This document shows, piece after piece, positions 7,301 through 15,212 of a stretch of 37,913 nt of DNA. This DNA is from Actinobacteria bacterium OK074 (lineage in GTDB: Bacteria > Actinomycetota > Actinomycetes > Streptomycetales > Streptomycetaceae), in contig LJCV01000313.1 in assembly GCA_001298575.1 (NCBI GenBank), positions 1 through 37,913 of the forward strand. Reading direction: 5' to 3'. The position numbers were made by a program, and so were the translations under genes. Each line of letters opens with the position of its first letter. The first letter of the stretch is position 1. A model generated the notes under the pieces. It saw nothing but the letters and a program-made list of their open reading frames with translations, ran no database searches and was not told where the DNA came from.

Positions 7301-8885
7301 GCGCGGCCTCCTTCTGGGGAGTGGGGAGGGTCTCGGTGGGGAGCGGGAGCCGGACGGTCACCTCGGCGCCGCCCAGCGGGGAGCGGGACAGTTCGACCCG
7401 GCCGCCGAGGACCGCGGCGCGTTCCGTCAGGCCGAGCAGGCCGAAGTGGCCGGAACGCGCGAGGTCTTCGAGCACGGCGGGGGCGGGGAAGCCGCCGCCG
7501 TCGTCCGCCACGCGGAGGGTCACGGCGGCACCGTCCGCGGCGAGTTCCACCACCGCGCGGGTCGCGTGCGCGTGGCGGTGGATGTTCTCCAGTGCCTCGT
7601 CGACGATCGAGAGGACGTGGTGGGCGGTGGGGGGCGGGAGCAAGGTGTTGGGGTACGGCAGCGCCGGGCCGCTGGCGCCGCTCCCCCCGTCACTGGTGCC
7701 GCTCAGCGTCGTCTCGACACCCGTGCGTGCGGTGAACTCCCGCAGCCGTGCGGTCAGTTCACCCGCCAGGTGCACCGGCGCCGCCGGGGAACCGCGCAGG
7801 TCCGACAGCAGGGCCCGGGACTCGGCCGCCGCGGTGCGGGCCGCCTGGGCCACCGTGGTCGCCTGGCGTTTGAGGACCGCCGGGTCGCAGTGGTCCGCGG
7901 AGTCCGCCAACGCCTGGGCGGCCAGGGCCAGTCCGTGCAGGGTCTTGGCCACCGAGTCGTGCATCTCCCGTGCCAGCCGGGCCCGTTCGGACTCGACCGC
8001 CTCCGCCACCGCGAGCCGCGCGTTCGCCTCGGACAGGGCCTGGCCCGCCGCGCCGAAGCGGAACACCAGGTTGCGCAGGGTCACTCCGACGATGCCCGCG
8101 GCGATGCAGAACCCGGCCACCAGGAGGGTGCTGGCGGCCGTCCCGGGGCGCTGTTCCCAGCTGCGGAACACCGTGCCGAGGACGGCGAGTTGGAGGCCGG
8201 TGAGCACCCCCGTGGCCCGCCAGCCGTAGAGCAGGCCGGTCAGGAGCGGGGTGCACACCGTCGCGTACGCGAGCGGGGAGGCCGACGAGGCCGCCAGCAG
8301 CAGGGTCGCCACGAAGACCAGGTCCAGCACCATCAGGGCGGGGTGGGCGAGCAGCCGGGGGCCGAAGCGGTCCCAGTCGCGCAGCATGGCGTACGAGGCC
8401 ATGATCCCGAGGACGGCGGCGCACAGCACGGTGACGCGCGAGGCGCCGTACTCGGGCGTGTTGGCGAGGGAGAAGGGGGCGCCGAGGGCGAGCATCACCA
8501 GGCGTACGCCGAAGGTCTGGCGGCACAGCGCCTGGAGGGCGTTGAGCTGGAGGCGGACCGTCGCCGGGGGTGGGACATCGTCCGCGAGATAACCGGCGCC
8601 GTCGGTCGAGTAAGCCGAGTAATTCGAGTAACGGGCGCGGTCGGTCAAGTGGCGGGCGCCGTCGGCGAGTTGGCGGGCCCGGTTGGTCAAGTGGCGGGCC
8701 CGGTCGGTCAGGTGGCGGGCCCGGCTGGTCAGGCGTCGGGCGCTGTCCGCCAAGTGTCCGGAGCCGCCCGCCGGTTGGCCGCCGTCCGTGGCCGCACCGC
8801 GCCAACGGACCGCACCGCCGCGTGACTTCAGCCGTACGAACGCCCCCCGCCGTCCGCCGCCGCATGTTCCCGTCCCGGTGGTCAT
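7293..8885 (-). CDS. Membrane histidine kinase (HisKA_3) with N-terminal heptad repeats
   Basis: 530-residue NarX/DesK-type sensor kinase. Residues 1-110 are an unusual basic, cytoplasmic-looking extension that includes a 7-residue tandem repeat (about 48-88, RARHLTD-like) and a YSNYSAYS motif. Several membrane helices follow (about 125-275, for example VTVLCAAVLGIMASY, LMVLDLVFVATLLLAAS and ASTLLVAGFCIAAGIVG). The dimerisation helix carries phospho-acceptor H309 (RARLAREMHDSVAKTLHGLA). The ATPase domain has DDGGGFP and GLLGLTERAAVLGG. The ATG lies one base after the tadC stop, so the gene is coupled to the pilus genes. The stimulus is unknown. The start may be misplaced within the repeat-rich extension, but the overlap spacing supports it. 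Confidence 0.9.
   Translation of the reverse strand: MTTGTGTCGGGRRGAFVRLKSRGGAVRWRGAATDGGQPAGGSGHLADSARRLTSRARHLTDRARHLTNRARQLADGARHLTDRARYSNYSAYSTDGAGYLADDVPPPATVRLQLNALQALCRQTFGVRLVMLALGAPFSLANTPEYGASRVTVLCAAVLGIMASYAMLRDWDRFGPRLLAHPALMVLDLVFVATLLLAASSASPLAYATVCTPLLTGLLYGWRATGVLTGLQLAVLGTVFRSWEQRPGTAASTLLVAGFCIAAGIVGVTLRNLVFRFGAAGQALSEANARLAVAEAVESERARLAREMHDSVAKTLHGLALAAQALADSADHCDPAVLKRQATTVAQAARTAAAESRALLSDLRGSPAAPVHLAGELTARLREFTARTGVETTLSGTSDGGSGASGPALPYPNTLLPPPTAHHVLSIVDEALENIHRHAHATRAVVELAADGAAVTLRVADDGGGFPAPAVLEDLARSGHFGLLGLTERAAVLGGRVELSRSPLGGAEVTVRLPLPTETLPTPQKEAAHA
8622..8759 (-). repeat. In-frame 21-bp tandem repeat in the sensor kinase gene
   Basis: About six imperfect copies of a 21-bp unit encode SARRLTS, RARHLTD, RARHLTN, RARQLAD, GARHLTD and RARYSNY. 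Ala and Leu recur in an a/d heptad spacing, so the stretch may form a basic amphipathic or coiled-coil helix. It is followed by a shorter 9-bp repeat that encodes Tyr-Ser-x three times. Confidence 0.8.
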
Positions 8886-8886
8886 C

Positions 8887-9777
8887 TCAGCGGCCCAGGA
8901 TCGACCCGAGGTCCGTGCCCGAGCCCAGGAACATGCCCGTGGCGACCAGGATCATCGTGGCCGGGAGCATGAAGACCAGGGTGACCATGGTGGCCTTGGG
9001 GACGGTGCGGGCCGCGCGGCGGCGGGCGTTCTGGGCGTCGGTGCGGCGCATGTCCGTGGCGATCTGGATCAGGGTCTCCGCGATCGGCGAGCCCAGTTCC
9101 TCGCCCTGTTGCAGCGCCGAGACGAACTGGGCCACCTGCTCGGAGGAGTTGCGCTTGCGCAGTTCGTCGAATGCCTGGCGGCGGCTGACGCCCATGTCCA
9201 TCTGGCGCAGGGTGATGCGGAGTTCGTCCGCCCAGGGGCCCGCGTACTTCTCCGCGACCCGGTCCAGTGCCTGGCGGAAGCCCAGCCCGGCGGAGACGAC
9301 GACCGCGAGCACGTCCAGGAAGTCCGGCAGGATGCGGTCGATGACGTCCTTGCGGTCGCGGATCGCCTGCCAGATCAGCACGTCGGCGGCGGTCAGCCCG
9401 AACGCCAACGACAGCAGCGCCAGCAGCAGATGACCGCCCTGGAGGAAGATCAGGGTCATCAGGACGCCGAAGGCGCCGTAGACCGCGCGGCGGGCGGCGT
9501 AGCGGTTGAGGGTGAGGCCGTGCGGGTTGCCGGCCATGTCGATGCGCAGGCGTTTGGCCTCCACGCGGCGGGGGCCCATCAGGCGCAGGACCAGCGGGGC
9601 GAAGCGGATGCCCATGCGGTCGATGGCCGAACCCGCCTTGGTGACCCGGGTGGAGCCGACCTCCAGGGCGAGGGCCAGGTCGGCGGGGAGCTTGGCGTCC
9701 GCGCGGATCATGCGGACGCCGACGACCATGCCGGCGACCGAGGCGGCCATCAGCAGGGCGAGCAGCAGGGGCAGCAC
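8887..9777 (-). CDS. tadC: TadC-like type II/IV secretion F-domain membrane protein
   Basis: 296-residue inner-membrane platform protein of the Tad pilus machine. The N-terminal hydrophobic segment (LPLLLALLMAASVAGMVVGV) is followed by a cytoplasmic T2SSF domain and the typical motif DFLDVLAVVVSAGLGFRQAL. Two C-terminal membrane helices end in TMVTLVFMLPATMILVATGM. TadB and TadC are thought to form the platform that couples the CpaF ATPase to pilin extrusion. It starts with GTG at 9777, with GGAG upstream. It lies 19 bp after tadB and one base before the histidine kinase gene. Length and layout are normal for actinobacterial TadC. Confidence 0.9.
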   Translation of the reverse strand: MLPLLLALLMAASVAGMVVGVRMIRADAKLPADLALALEVGSTRVTKAGSAIDRMGIRFAPLVLRLMGPRRVEAKRLRIDMAGNPHGLTLNRYAARRAVYGAFGVLMTLIFLQGGHLLLALLSLAFGLTAADVLIWQAIRDRKDVIDRILPDFLDVLAVVVSAGLGFRQALDRVAEKYAGPWADELRITLRQMDMGVSRRQAFDELRKRNSSEQVAQFVSALQQGEELGSPIAETLIQIATDMRRTDAQNARRRAARTVPKATMVTLVFMLPATMILVATGMFLGSGTDLGSILGR

Positions 9778-9796
9778 CGTGACTCCAACTCCCCTC

Positions 9797-10738
9797 TCAC
9801 ACTTCGATCTTGCCGAGGCGGCGGATGACGAAGAACCCGACCGTGTAGAGGCCGAGCGAGACCAGCACCAGGATCTGGCCGACCGGGTTGCCGGTGACCC
9901 GTTCCAGGGCGCCCTCGCTGGAGGAGTTGACCAGCAGGAGCGAGCCGAGGCCGATCATCGGCACCGTGAACGCCGTCGCGTTGACCTCCGACAGCATGGT
10001 GCGGATCTCGCGGCGGGTCTCCTTGCGGTCCTCCAGGGTCTGGGTGAGGTTGCGCAGGGAGTTGACCACCGAGCCGCCCGCCTTGTTGGCCAGCACCAAC
10101 GTCGTGACCAGGACGACCAGTTCGCGGGAGGGCAGGCGTTCGGCGAGTTCGGCGAGGGCGTCGTCGACCGAGCGGCCCAGCGCCAACTGGTCGGCGACCC
10201 GGGCCAGTTCCTCGCCCGCCGGGTTCTCCAGTTCCTCCGCGGCCATCGCCAGCGCCGTCCGCAGCGCCAGGCCCGCGGCGGTCGCGTTGGCCAGCAGGCG
10301 GGCCACGTCCGGGAGTTGGCCGATGAACGCCTCGATACGGCGCTGGCGCTGCCAGTTGAGGAAGATCACCGCGCTCCACACGCCCAGGACCGCCGCGATC
10401 GGGCCGAAGAACGGGGCCAGCGCCGTCGCCGCGATCAGCCACAGAGCGATGACGGCCAGGGTGACGTAGGAGGCGAACTCCCCTGCCGTCAGGTCGAGTC
10501 CGGTCGTCGTCAGGCGCAGGTGGATCTCCCGGCCCAGGCGGGTGCGGCGCAGGCGGCGGTCCACGCCCGCGAAGCGGCGGACGCGGCCCGCCGCCGTGCG
10601 GATGGCGCTGCGGCCGGACAGCCGCTCGACCAGGGCCTGGCGCTGCGCGCGCCCGGCGGCGTACACGTGCACGCCCGCGACGGCGAGGGTGCAGCACAGG
10701 ATGGTGGCGCCCAGGGCGAGCAGCGCGAGGTCGGTCAC
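9797..10738 (-). CDS. tadB: TadB-like type II/IV secretion F-domain membrane protein
   Basis: 313-residue partner of TadC. It has an N-terminal membrane helix (LALLALGATILCCTLAVAGV), central helices (FASYVTLAVIALWLIAATAL), the T2SSF cytoplasmic domain with ARLLANATAAGLALRTALAM and ELVVLVTTLVLANKAGGSV, and a C-terminal hairpin (GQILVLVSLGLYTVGFFVI). Two GTG starts exist. The one at 10747 directly abuts GGGAGG, whereas the one at 10738 sits eight bases after it and is preferred. It lies 70 bp downstream of the cpaF stop. It forms the membrane platform of the pilus machine with the neighbouring tadC product. Confidence 0.9.
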   Translation of the reverse strand: MTDLALLALGATILCCTLAVAGVHVYAAGRAQRQALVERLSGRSAIRTAAGRVRRFAGVDRRLRRTRLGREIHLRLTTTGLDLTAGEFASYVTLAVIALWLIAATALAPFFGPIAAVLGVWSAVIFLNWQRQRRIEAFIGQLPDVARLLANATAAGLALRTALAMAAEELENPAGEELARVADQLALGRSVDDALAELAERLPSRELVVLVTTLVLANKAGGSVVNSLRNLTQTLEDRKETRREIRTMLSEVNATAFTVPMIGLGSLLLVNSSSEGALERVTGNPVGQILVLVSLGLYTVGFFVIRRLGKIEV

Positions 10739-10808
10739 GGCGCGCACCTCCCGGCCGCGTGGAGCCGGAGGCGCCTGTCAAGCCCGTTGTGGGCCCGGAG
10801 TTGGGGGG

Positions 10809-12149
10809 TCATCCGATCGCCTGCCTCGTGTTCAGTACGTCGATGGCCTCCGCCACGCCGAAGGCCGGCGGGAGCGGTTCGTTGGCCACGTACAGCTTCT
10901 CGGCCACCGTGCGGGGCAGCGGGAGGTGTTCGAAGTGGCCGCGGACGACACGGTCGGCGGCCAGCGGCTGGGCGACGAAGCGGGTGGCCGGGGCGATCCG
11001 GAACTGCTCGCGGCCGTGCGAGACGACCAGGGCGATCTCCACGATCTTGCGGGATCCGTCGGCGTGCCGGGCGAGTTGGACGACGACGTCCACCGCGGAG
11101 TTGATCTGGTCCTTCAATGCCTCGAAGGGGATCATGACTTCGGACATCGAGCCGAGGGTCTGCAACCGCATCAGCGCGTCCTCCGCCGAGTTGGCGTGCA
11201 CGGTGGCCAGCGAGCCGTCGTGGCCCGTGGACATGGCCTGGAGCATGTCGAGGGTCTCGCCGCCGCGGACCTCGCCGACGATGATCCGGTCGGGGCGCAT
11301 GCGCAGCGAGTTGCGGACCAGGTCGCGGATGGTGATCTGGCCGCGGCCCTCGACGTTCGGCGGGCGGGACTCCAGCCGGATCACGTGCTGCTGCTGGAGC
11401 TGGAGTTCGGCGGAGTCCTCGATGGTGATGATGCGCTCGTGGCTCGGCACCAGGGCCGACAGCGCGTTGAGGAGCGTGGTCTTGCCGGTGCCCGTGCCGC
11501 CGCTGACGATGATGTTGAAGCGGGCCCGGACGAACGCGGCCAGCAGCATCAGCATCTGCTCGTCCAGCGAGCCCAGGCCGATCAGTTCGGGGAGCGTGTA
11601 CGCCCTCGGGAAGCGGCGGATGGTGAGCGTCGGGCCGGTCAGCGCCAGCGGCGGGACGATGACGTTGACGCGCTCGCCGGTGGGCAGGCGGGCGTCGACC
11701 ATCGGATTCGACTCGTCCACCCGGCGGTTGACCGTCGAGACGATGCGTTCGATGGTCTGCATGAGCTGGTCGGTGGAGGCGAACTTCAGGGGCAACTGCT
11801 CGACCCGGCCCGCCCGTTCGACGAAGATCGCGTCCGGGCCGTTCACCATGATCTCGGTGATCGACGCGTCCGCGAGCAGCGGTTCGAGGATGCCGAGGCC
11901 GAGCGCCTCGTCGACGACCCGGCGGATGAGCTGGGAGCGTTCCGCGGAGGAGAGGACCGGGCCCTCGCGGCTGATGATGTGGCCCAGGACGCGTTCGAGC
12001 CGGACCCGGCGCTCGGTCGCGGCCAGGCCGGACATCTCGGCGAGGTCGATCTCTTCGAGGAGCTTGGCGCGGTAGACGCCGACGAGGTGTCCGTCCTCGC
12101 GTGCGGCGCCGTTGTCGTCGGCGGGGGCGAGACGGGAGCGGAGGCTCAT
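10809..12149 (-). CDS. cpaF: CpaF/TadA family pilus assembly ATPase
   Basis: 446-residue hexameric secretion ATPase that powers Tad pilus assembly on the cytoplasmic face. The N-terminal domain (ITEIMVNGPDAIFVERAGRV) is typical of CpaF. Walker A is GGTGTGKTTLLNAL (about 217-230 with this start). The Asp box is EDSAELQ, Walker B lies in DRIIVGEVRGGE and the His box is MSTGHDGSLATVHANS. All catalytic elements are intact. The ATG at 12149 is 12 bases after AGGAG; a TTG at 12161 directly abuts that site and is the only other choice, because a TAG lies three codons further upstream. Preceded by tadE and followed by tadB/tadC. Confidence 0.95.
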   Translation of the reverse strand: MSLRSRLAPADDNGAAREDGHLVGVYRAKLLEEIDLAEMSGLAATERRVRLERVLGHIISREGPVLSSAERSQLIRRVVDEALGLGILEPLLADASITEIMVNGPDAIFVERAGRVEQLPLKFASTDQLMQTIERIVSTVNRRVDESNPMVDARLPTGERVNVIVPPLALTGPTLTIRRFPRAYTLPELIGLGSLDEQMLMLLAAFVRARFNIIVSGGTGTGKTTLLNALSALVPSHERIITIEDSAELQLQQQHVIRLESRPPNVEGRGQITIRDLVRNSLRMRPDRIIVGEVRGGETLDMLQAMSTGHDGSLATVHANSAEDALMRLQTLGSMSEVMIPFEALKDQINSAVDVVVQLARHADGSRKIVEIALVVSHGREQFRIAPATRFVAQPLAADRVVRGHFEHLPLPRTVAEKLYVANEPLPPAFGVAEAIDVLNTRQAIG

Positions 12150-12216
12150 GTCCGGGGTCAACTCCTCTCTACAGCAGGTCTTCTACCAGGGCTTTCGTAC
12201 GGCGGGGCGGGCGGGG

Positions 12217-12678
12217 TCAGTTGGCGGTGTCGTCGGTGGGCATGGTCGCCTCCCGTTGGACCTCGATGGGGTCGAACAGGGGGATGACGGCGGGGACTTG
12301 GACGGTGACGGTGGCGGTGGTGACGTCGGGGCCCTCGTTGGCGTTCACACCCGGGCTGAGCCAGGCGCTCACGGACGCCTGCCCCGCGCCGTTGCCGTCC
12401 CCGCCCTGCGAGGCGACCCGCGCGGCGGCCCTGGCGGCGGTACCGGCCTGGTTGATGCCGTAGCCGATGAGACCGAGCTGGATGGCCGCCAGGCCGACGA
12501 CGAGGAGGATGGGGATGATCCCGGCGAACTCCAGCATGGAGACACCGCGGTCGTCCCGCAGGACGCGGAGGCGGTTGTCGCGCAGACCGCGGAGGCGGCG
12601 GCCAGTTGTCGGCCGGCCGCCCGGCCGGGACGGCCACCACCGCCCTCCTCGCCCCCCTCGCCCCATCACCACTCGCAT
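12217..12678 (-). CDS. tadE: TadE-like pseudopilin
   Basis: 153-residue minor pilin. A long basic leader of about 45 residues ends in RDDRG. The prepilin-peptidase site RG|VSMLEF has Glu at +5, followed by the helix AGIIPILLVVGLAAIQLGLI. The remainder (about 85 residues: TAARAAARVASQGGDGNGAG, later VTTATVTVQVPAVIPLF) is a small extracytoplasmic domain. TadE proteins are thought to prime or cap Flp pili. The ATG overlaps the stop of the upstream cpaE-tadE fusion gene (TGATG), so translation is coupled. This is the second TadE-type sequence in a row; the first is fused to the ATPase. Confidence 0.9.
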   Translation of the reverse strand: MRVVMGRGGRGGRWWPSRPGGRPTTGRRLRGLRDNRLRVLRDDRGVSMLEFAGIIPILLVVGLAAIQLGLIGYGINQAGTAARAAARVASQGGDGNGAGQASVSAWLSPGVNANEGPDVTTATVTVQVPAVIPLFDPIEVQREATMPTDDTAN

Positions 12679-14288
12679 CAGCTGTCGCCCTCCAGCGCCG
12701 CCCCCGCCGTGCCGGTCACCTGCCAGCCCGGGTCGACTCCGGGGAAGAACAGGGGGACTTGGGCGGTGACCGTGGCCTTCATCAAGGTGCCGTCCGGGGC
12801 GCAGACGATGTCCGCGCCCTTCCAGGCGGCCGGCAGGTTCTTCGCCCCCGCCGTCGCGCACTGGGCCTGGTAGTCGTCGTCGACCGCGTACGCCGCCGTC
12901 GCCGCCCGGGCCGCCTCGTCGGCCGCGTTGCCGGCGAGGGAGTAGGTGTAGCCGTACAGGACGCACTCCCACAGGATGGCCATCACGGCCAGAACCATGG
13001 GGAACATTCCGGCGAATTCGACGGTCACCGAGCCGCGGTCGCCGCCGCGGCGGCGCAGCGAGAGGGCGCCCCGGTCGGACGGGGACGACTTGCGGCGGCG
13101 GCCACCGCCGCCCTCCGGGACGGTCACCAGGTCGAGTTCGGCGGCCAGTTGCCACAGCGCCTGTTTGACGGTGGAGCGGTTGTCGAGGTCCTGGAGCCGG
13201 CCCGCGTCGACCACCGACTGAAGTTCCTTGAAGGCGGCGGGGATCGGCGTCTTCGCGACCTTCGTGCCGGTCACCTTCTCCACCAGGCCCGGCTGGATCT
13301 CCGTGCCGCGGGTGTGGCGGTTGACGACCGTGACGGTCTCCTCCGCCTTGCGGATCTGTAGCCGGTCCCACAGCCGGACCATCCGCTTGGCCGCGCGGAC
13401 GGCGATCACGTCCGGGGTCACCAACAGCAGGGCGTGGTCGGCGACTTCGACCGCGGCGGCGGTGGCCGAGTTCATCTGGGAGCCGCAGTCGACGAGCACG
13501 ACGTCGTGGCGGGAGCGCAGCGCGCCGAGCACCTGGCGGGCGACCCGGTCGGTGACCTCCTCGCCGCGTTCACCCTCGGCGGGCGCCAACAGCAGGGCTA
13601 TGCCGCTGTCGTGGGCGTAGACGGCGTCCTGGAGGACACGGGCGTTGATGTCGGTGATGCCGGCCAGGTCGGCGATCGAGCGGCGGAACTGGACGTCCAG
13701 GTACGAGGACACGTCCCCGGACTGGAGGTCGAGGTCGAGCAGGGCGACCGTACGGCCGGACGCGCGTGCCGCCAGGGCGAGTTGGACGGCGGTGAGGGTC
13801 GCGCCGACGCCGCCCTTGGCACCGGTGACGGTGATGACGGTGCCGCCCGCGCCCGCGTACAACTCCGGGGTGCCGCTGCTGAGATGGCGGCGCATGCCGG
13901 TGGACCAGGCGGCGGCGGCCCGGACGCGTTCGGCGAGGGCGTCGTAGCCGAGCGGGAGGGTGACGATGCCGCGGGCGCCGGAGTCCATGGCGGCGGTGAG
14001 GACGCCGGTGCTGGTGTCGGCGGTGACGAGGACGACGCCGACGGCCGGGAAGCGCAGCACGAGGTCGCGGATCAGGTCCAACGCCGGTACGGGGCCGATG
14101 CGTTCGTGGACGAGGACGACCTCGGGGAGCTCGTCGAGGGACTCGGCGGCGAGCTGGGCGAGGGTGTCCAGCAGGGCCGTGGAGTCGGGCACGGGCTGGG
14201 CCGGTTCGGCGTCGGCGAGCTGGGTGAGCAGGGTGGTGAGGGCGCGCGCGGAGTCGGGATCGGCGGCGGGGAGGATCCGGATGGTCAT
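12678..14288 (-). CDS. CpaE-like (MinD/ParA family) ATPase fused to a TadE pseudopilin
   Basis: 536 residues in one open frame. Residues 1-130 resemble a degenerate receiver domain as in CpaE/TadZ. Residues 148-390 are a MinD-like ATPase with the deviant Walker A TGAKGGVGAT (155-164), switch DLDLQSGD (185-192) and VVLVDCGS (263-270). A basic, Ser/Arg-rich linker (395-418) leads directly into a TadE domain: RG|SVTVEF with Gly419, cleavage before Ser420 and Glu424 at +5, then the helix AGMFPMVLAVMAILWECVLY and a small secreted domain. CpaE/TadZ localises the pilus machine. I expected separate genes, but there is no stop between the parts. An internal GTG (LVTV) could start a second protein. The ATG overlaps the stop of the upstream micro-ORF. 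Confidence 0.85.
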   Translation of the reverse strand: MTIRILPAADPDSARALTTLLTQLADAEPAQPVPDSTALLDTLAQLAAESLDELPEVVLVHERIGPVPALDLIRDLVLRFPAVGVVLVTADTSTGVLTAAMDSGARGIVTLPLGYDALAERVRAAAAWSTGMRRHLSSGTPELYAGAGGTVITVTGAKGGVGATLTAVQLALAARASGRTVALLDLDLQSGDVSSYLDVQFRRSIADLAGITDINARVLQDAVYAHDSGIALLLAPAEGERGEEVTDRVARQVLGALRSRHDVVLVDCGSQMNSATAAAVEVADHALLLVTPDVIAVRAAKRMVRLWDRLQIRKAEETVTVVNRHTRGTEIQPGLVEKVTGTKVAKTPIPAAFKELQSVVDAGRLQDLDNRSTVKQALWQLAAELDLVTVPEGGGGRRRKSSPSDRGALSLRRRGGDRGSVTVEFAGMFPMVLAVMAILWECVLYGYTYSLAGNAADEAARAATAAYAVDDDYQAQCATAGAKNLPAAWKGADIVCAPDGTLMKATVTAQVPLFFPGVDPGWQVTGTAGAALEGDS

Positions 14289-14380
14289 CGGCCCGCCCTC
14301 GCGACACCGACGGCCACCGGTACGGCGGCCGGTGCGGCCGTCACCCCGACGGGGCCTGGCTGCTGCGTACTCGTGCGCAT
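14285..14380 (-). CDS. 31-residue micro-ORF between cpaB and the cpaE fusion
   Basis: ATG at 14380 with a near-ideal AGGAGG five bases upstream. It encodes MRTSTQQPGPVGVTAAPAAV followed by PVAVGVARAGR and ends in a TGA that overlaps the ATG of the next gene (ATGA). The product is rich in Ala, Val, Pro and Gly, with no cysteine or clear helix; the middle is mildly hydrophobic. It may be a true microprotein, or a translated leader whose purpose is to deliver ribosomes to the downstream start, which has no strong ribosome site of its own. I recognise no family. Confidence 0.6.
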   Translation of the reverse strand: MRTSTQQPGPVGVTAAPAAVPVAVGVARAGR

Positions 14381-14389
14381 CGCGGCCTC

Positions 14390-15103
14390 CTACTTGTCTC
14401 CGTCGAGGGTGTACGTGCGGTCGCTGTCCGGCACGGACGTCTGGGTGCCGCCCGCGACCAGCGCGAGCCGGACGTGCACGGCGAACGACTCGGCGTACGC
14501 GACGCGTTGGGCGTCGGTGGTGTCCAGCGCGAAGGTGATGGGCACCGCCTGGGTGGCGTTGTCGCGCTGTTCGTTGGCGCTCTGGTTCGGATCCAGCGCG
14601 GTGAGCTTGCCGACGTCGAGGACGCGGGCGTTGGTGACGATCAGCCGGGACTCGTCGGTGCCCTTGCTGCCGTCGGCCGCGAACGTGGCGAAGATGTTGA
14701 CGTTCGACCCGGGGTTGATCTTGCCCGCCACGCCCGTGGAGGCGTCGATCATGATGGCGATCTCCTGCTGTCCCGCCTGGAGTTCGGGCCGGGCGACGAT
14801 CATGTCGGTCTGGAGCAGCGAGCCCTTCTCCAGCTGGGTCACGGCGATCTTGCCGCGGATCTGGGAGAGGCTGGTGACGGCGGTGTCCGACAGCCACCGC
14901 TTGGGCATCTCGATCTGCTCGAACTGCGCGGCGGTCAGCTCCTTGTAGGGCGCGATGTCGCTCTTCAGCCGGTACGCCGTGACCTCGGGGCCGACCTTCG
15001 AGTTCACGTCGCGGATCACCGACAGCACTCCGGCGAACGCGCCGATGGCGCACAGGGCCGAGAGGACCAGCAGGATGACGCCGCGGCGCTGGCGAGAGTT
15101 CAT
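14390..15103 (-). CDS. cpaB: CpaB/RcpC-like SAF-domain pilus assembly protein
   Basis: 237-residue membrane-anchored protein, first gene of the tight Tad block. It has a short basic N-terminus and one transmembrane helix (GVILLVLSALCAIGAFAGVL), then a SAF domain (about 40-110: VTAYRLKSDIAPYKELTAAQ, GSLLQTDMIV) and a CpaB C-terminal region (IAIMIDASTGVAGKINPGSN). In diderms RcpC/CpaB partners the secretin; in a monoderm it probably spans the membrane-wall space. The SAF domain could touch cell-wall glycans, which is an inference. The ATG at 15103 has only a weak ribosome site (CCAGGTC). The upstream gene ends 109 bp away, so the operon promoter may lie in that gap or further upstream. Confidence 0.85.
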   Translation of the reverse strand: MNSRQRRGVILLVLSALCAIGAFAGVLSVIRDVNSKVGPEVTAYRLKSDIAPYKELTAAQFEQIEMPKRWLSDTAVTSLSQIRGKIAVTQLEKGSLLQTDMIVARPELQAGQQEIAIMIDASTGVAGKINPGSNVNIFATFAADGSKGTDESRLIVTNARVLDVGKLTALDPNQSANEQRDNATQAVPITFALDTTDAQRVAYAESFAVHVRLALVAGGTQTSVPDSDRTYTLDGDK

Positions 15104-15212
15104 GACCTGGACAACCTCGTTCGGGGCGGGACTCGGAGTGTGGGGCTACGAGCGGGACGCGAAGGGGACAGCGGGGTCGAGCGGTCTTGCGTTTCCGAAG
15201 CGGAGTGTGTTG

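Noticed and set aside
8640..8760. Possible CRISPR-like or GQVAGPV-repeat protein on the plus strand
   Set aside because: The 21-bp repeats have no unique spacers, and the plus-strand repeat protein is only the antisense reading of the sensor-kinase heptads.
12678..15053. Longer version of the CpaE-TadE protein that runs into cpaB
   Set aside because: The extra N-terminal part is a frame-shifted shadow of cpaB. The ATG at 14288 starts the conserved domain and overlaps the micro-ORF stop.
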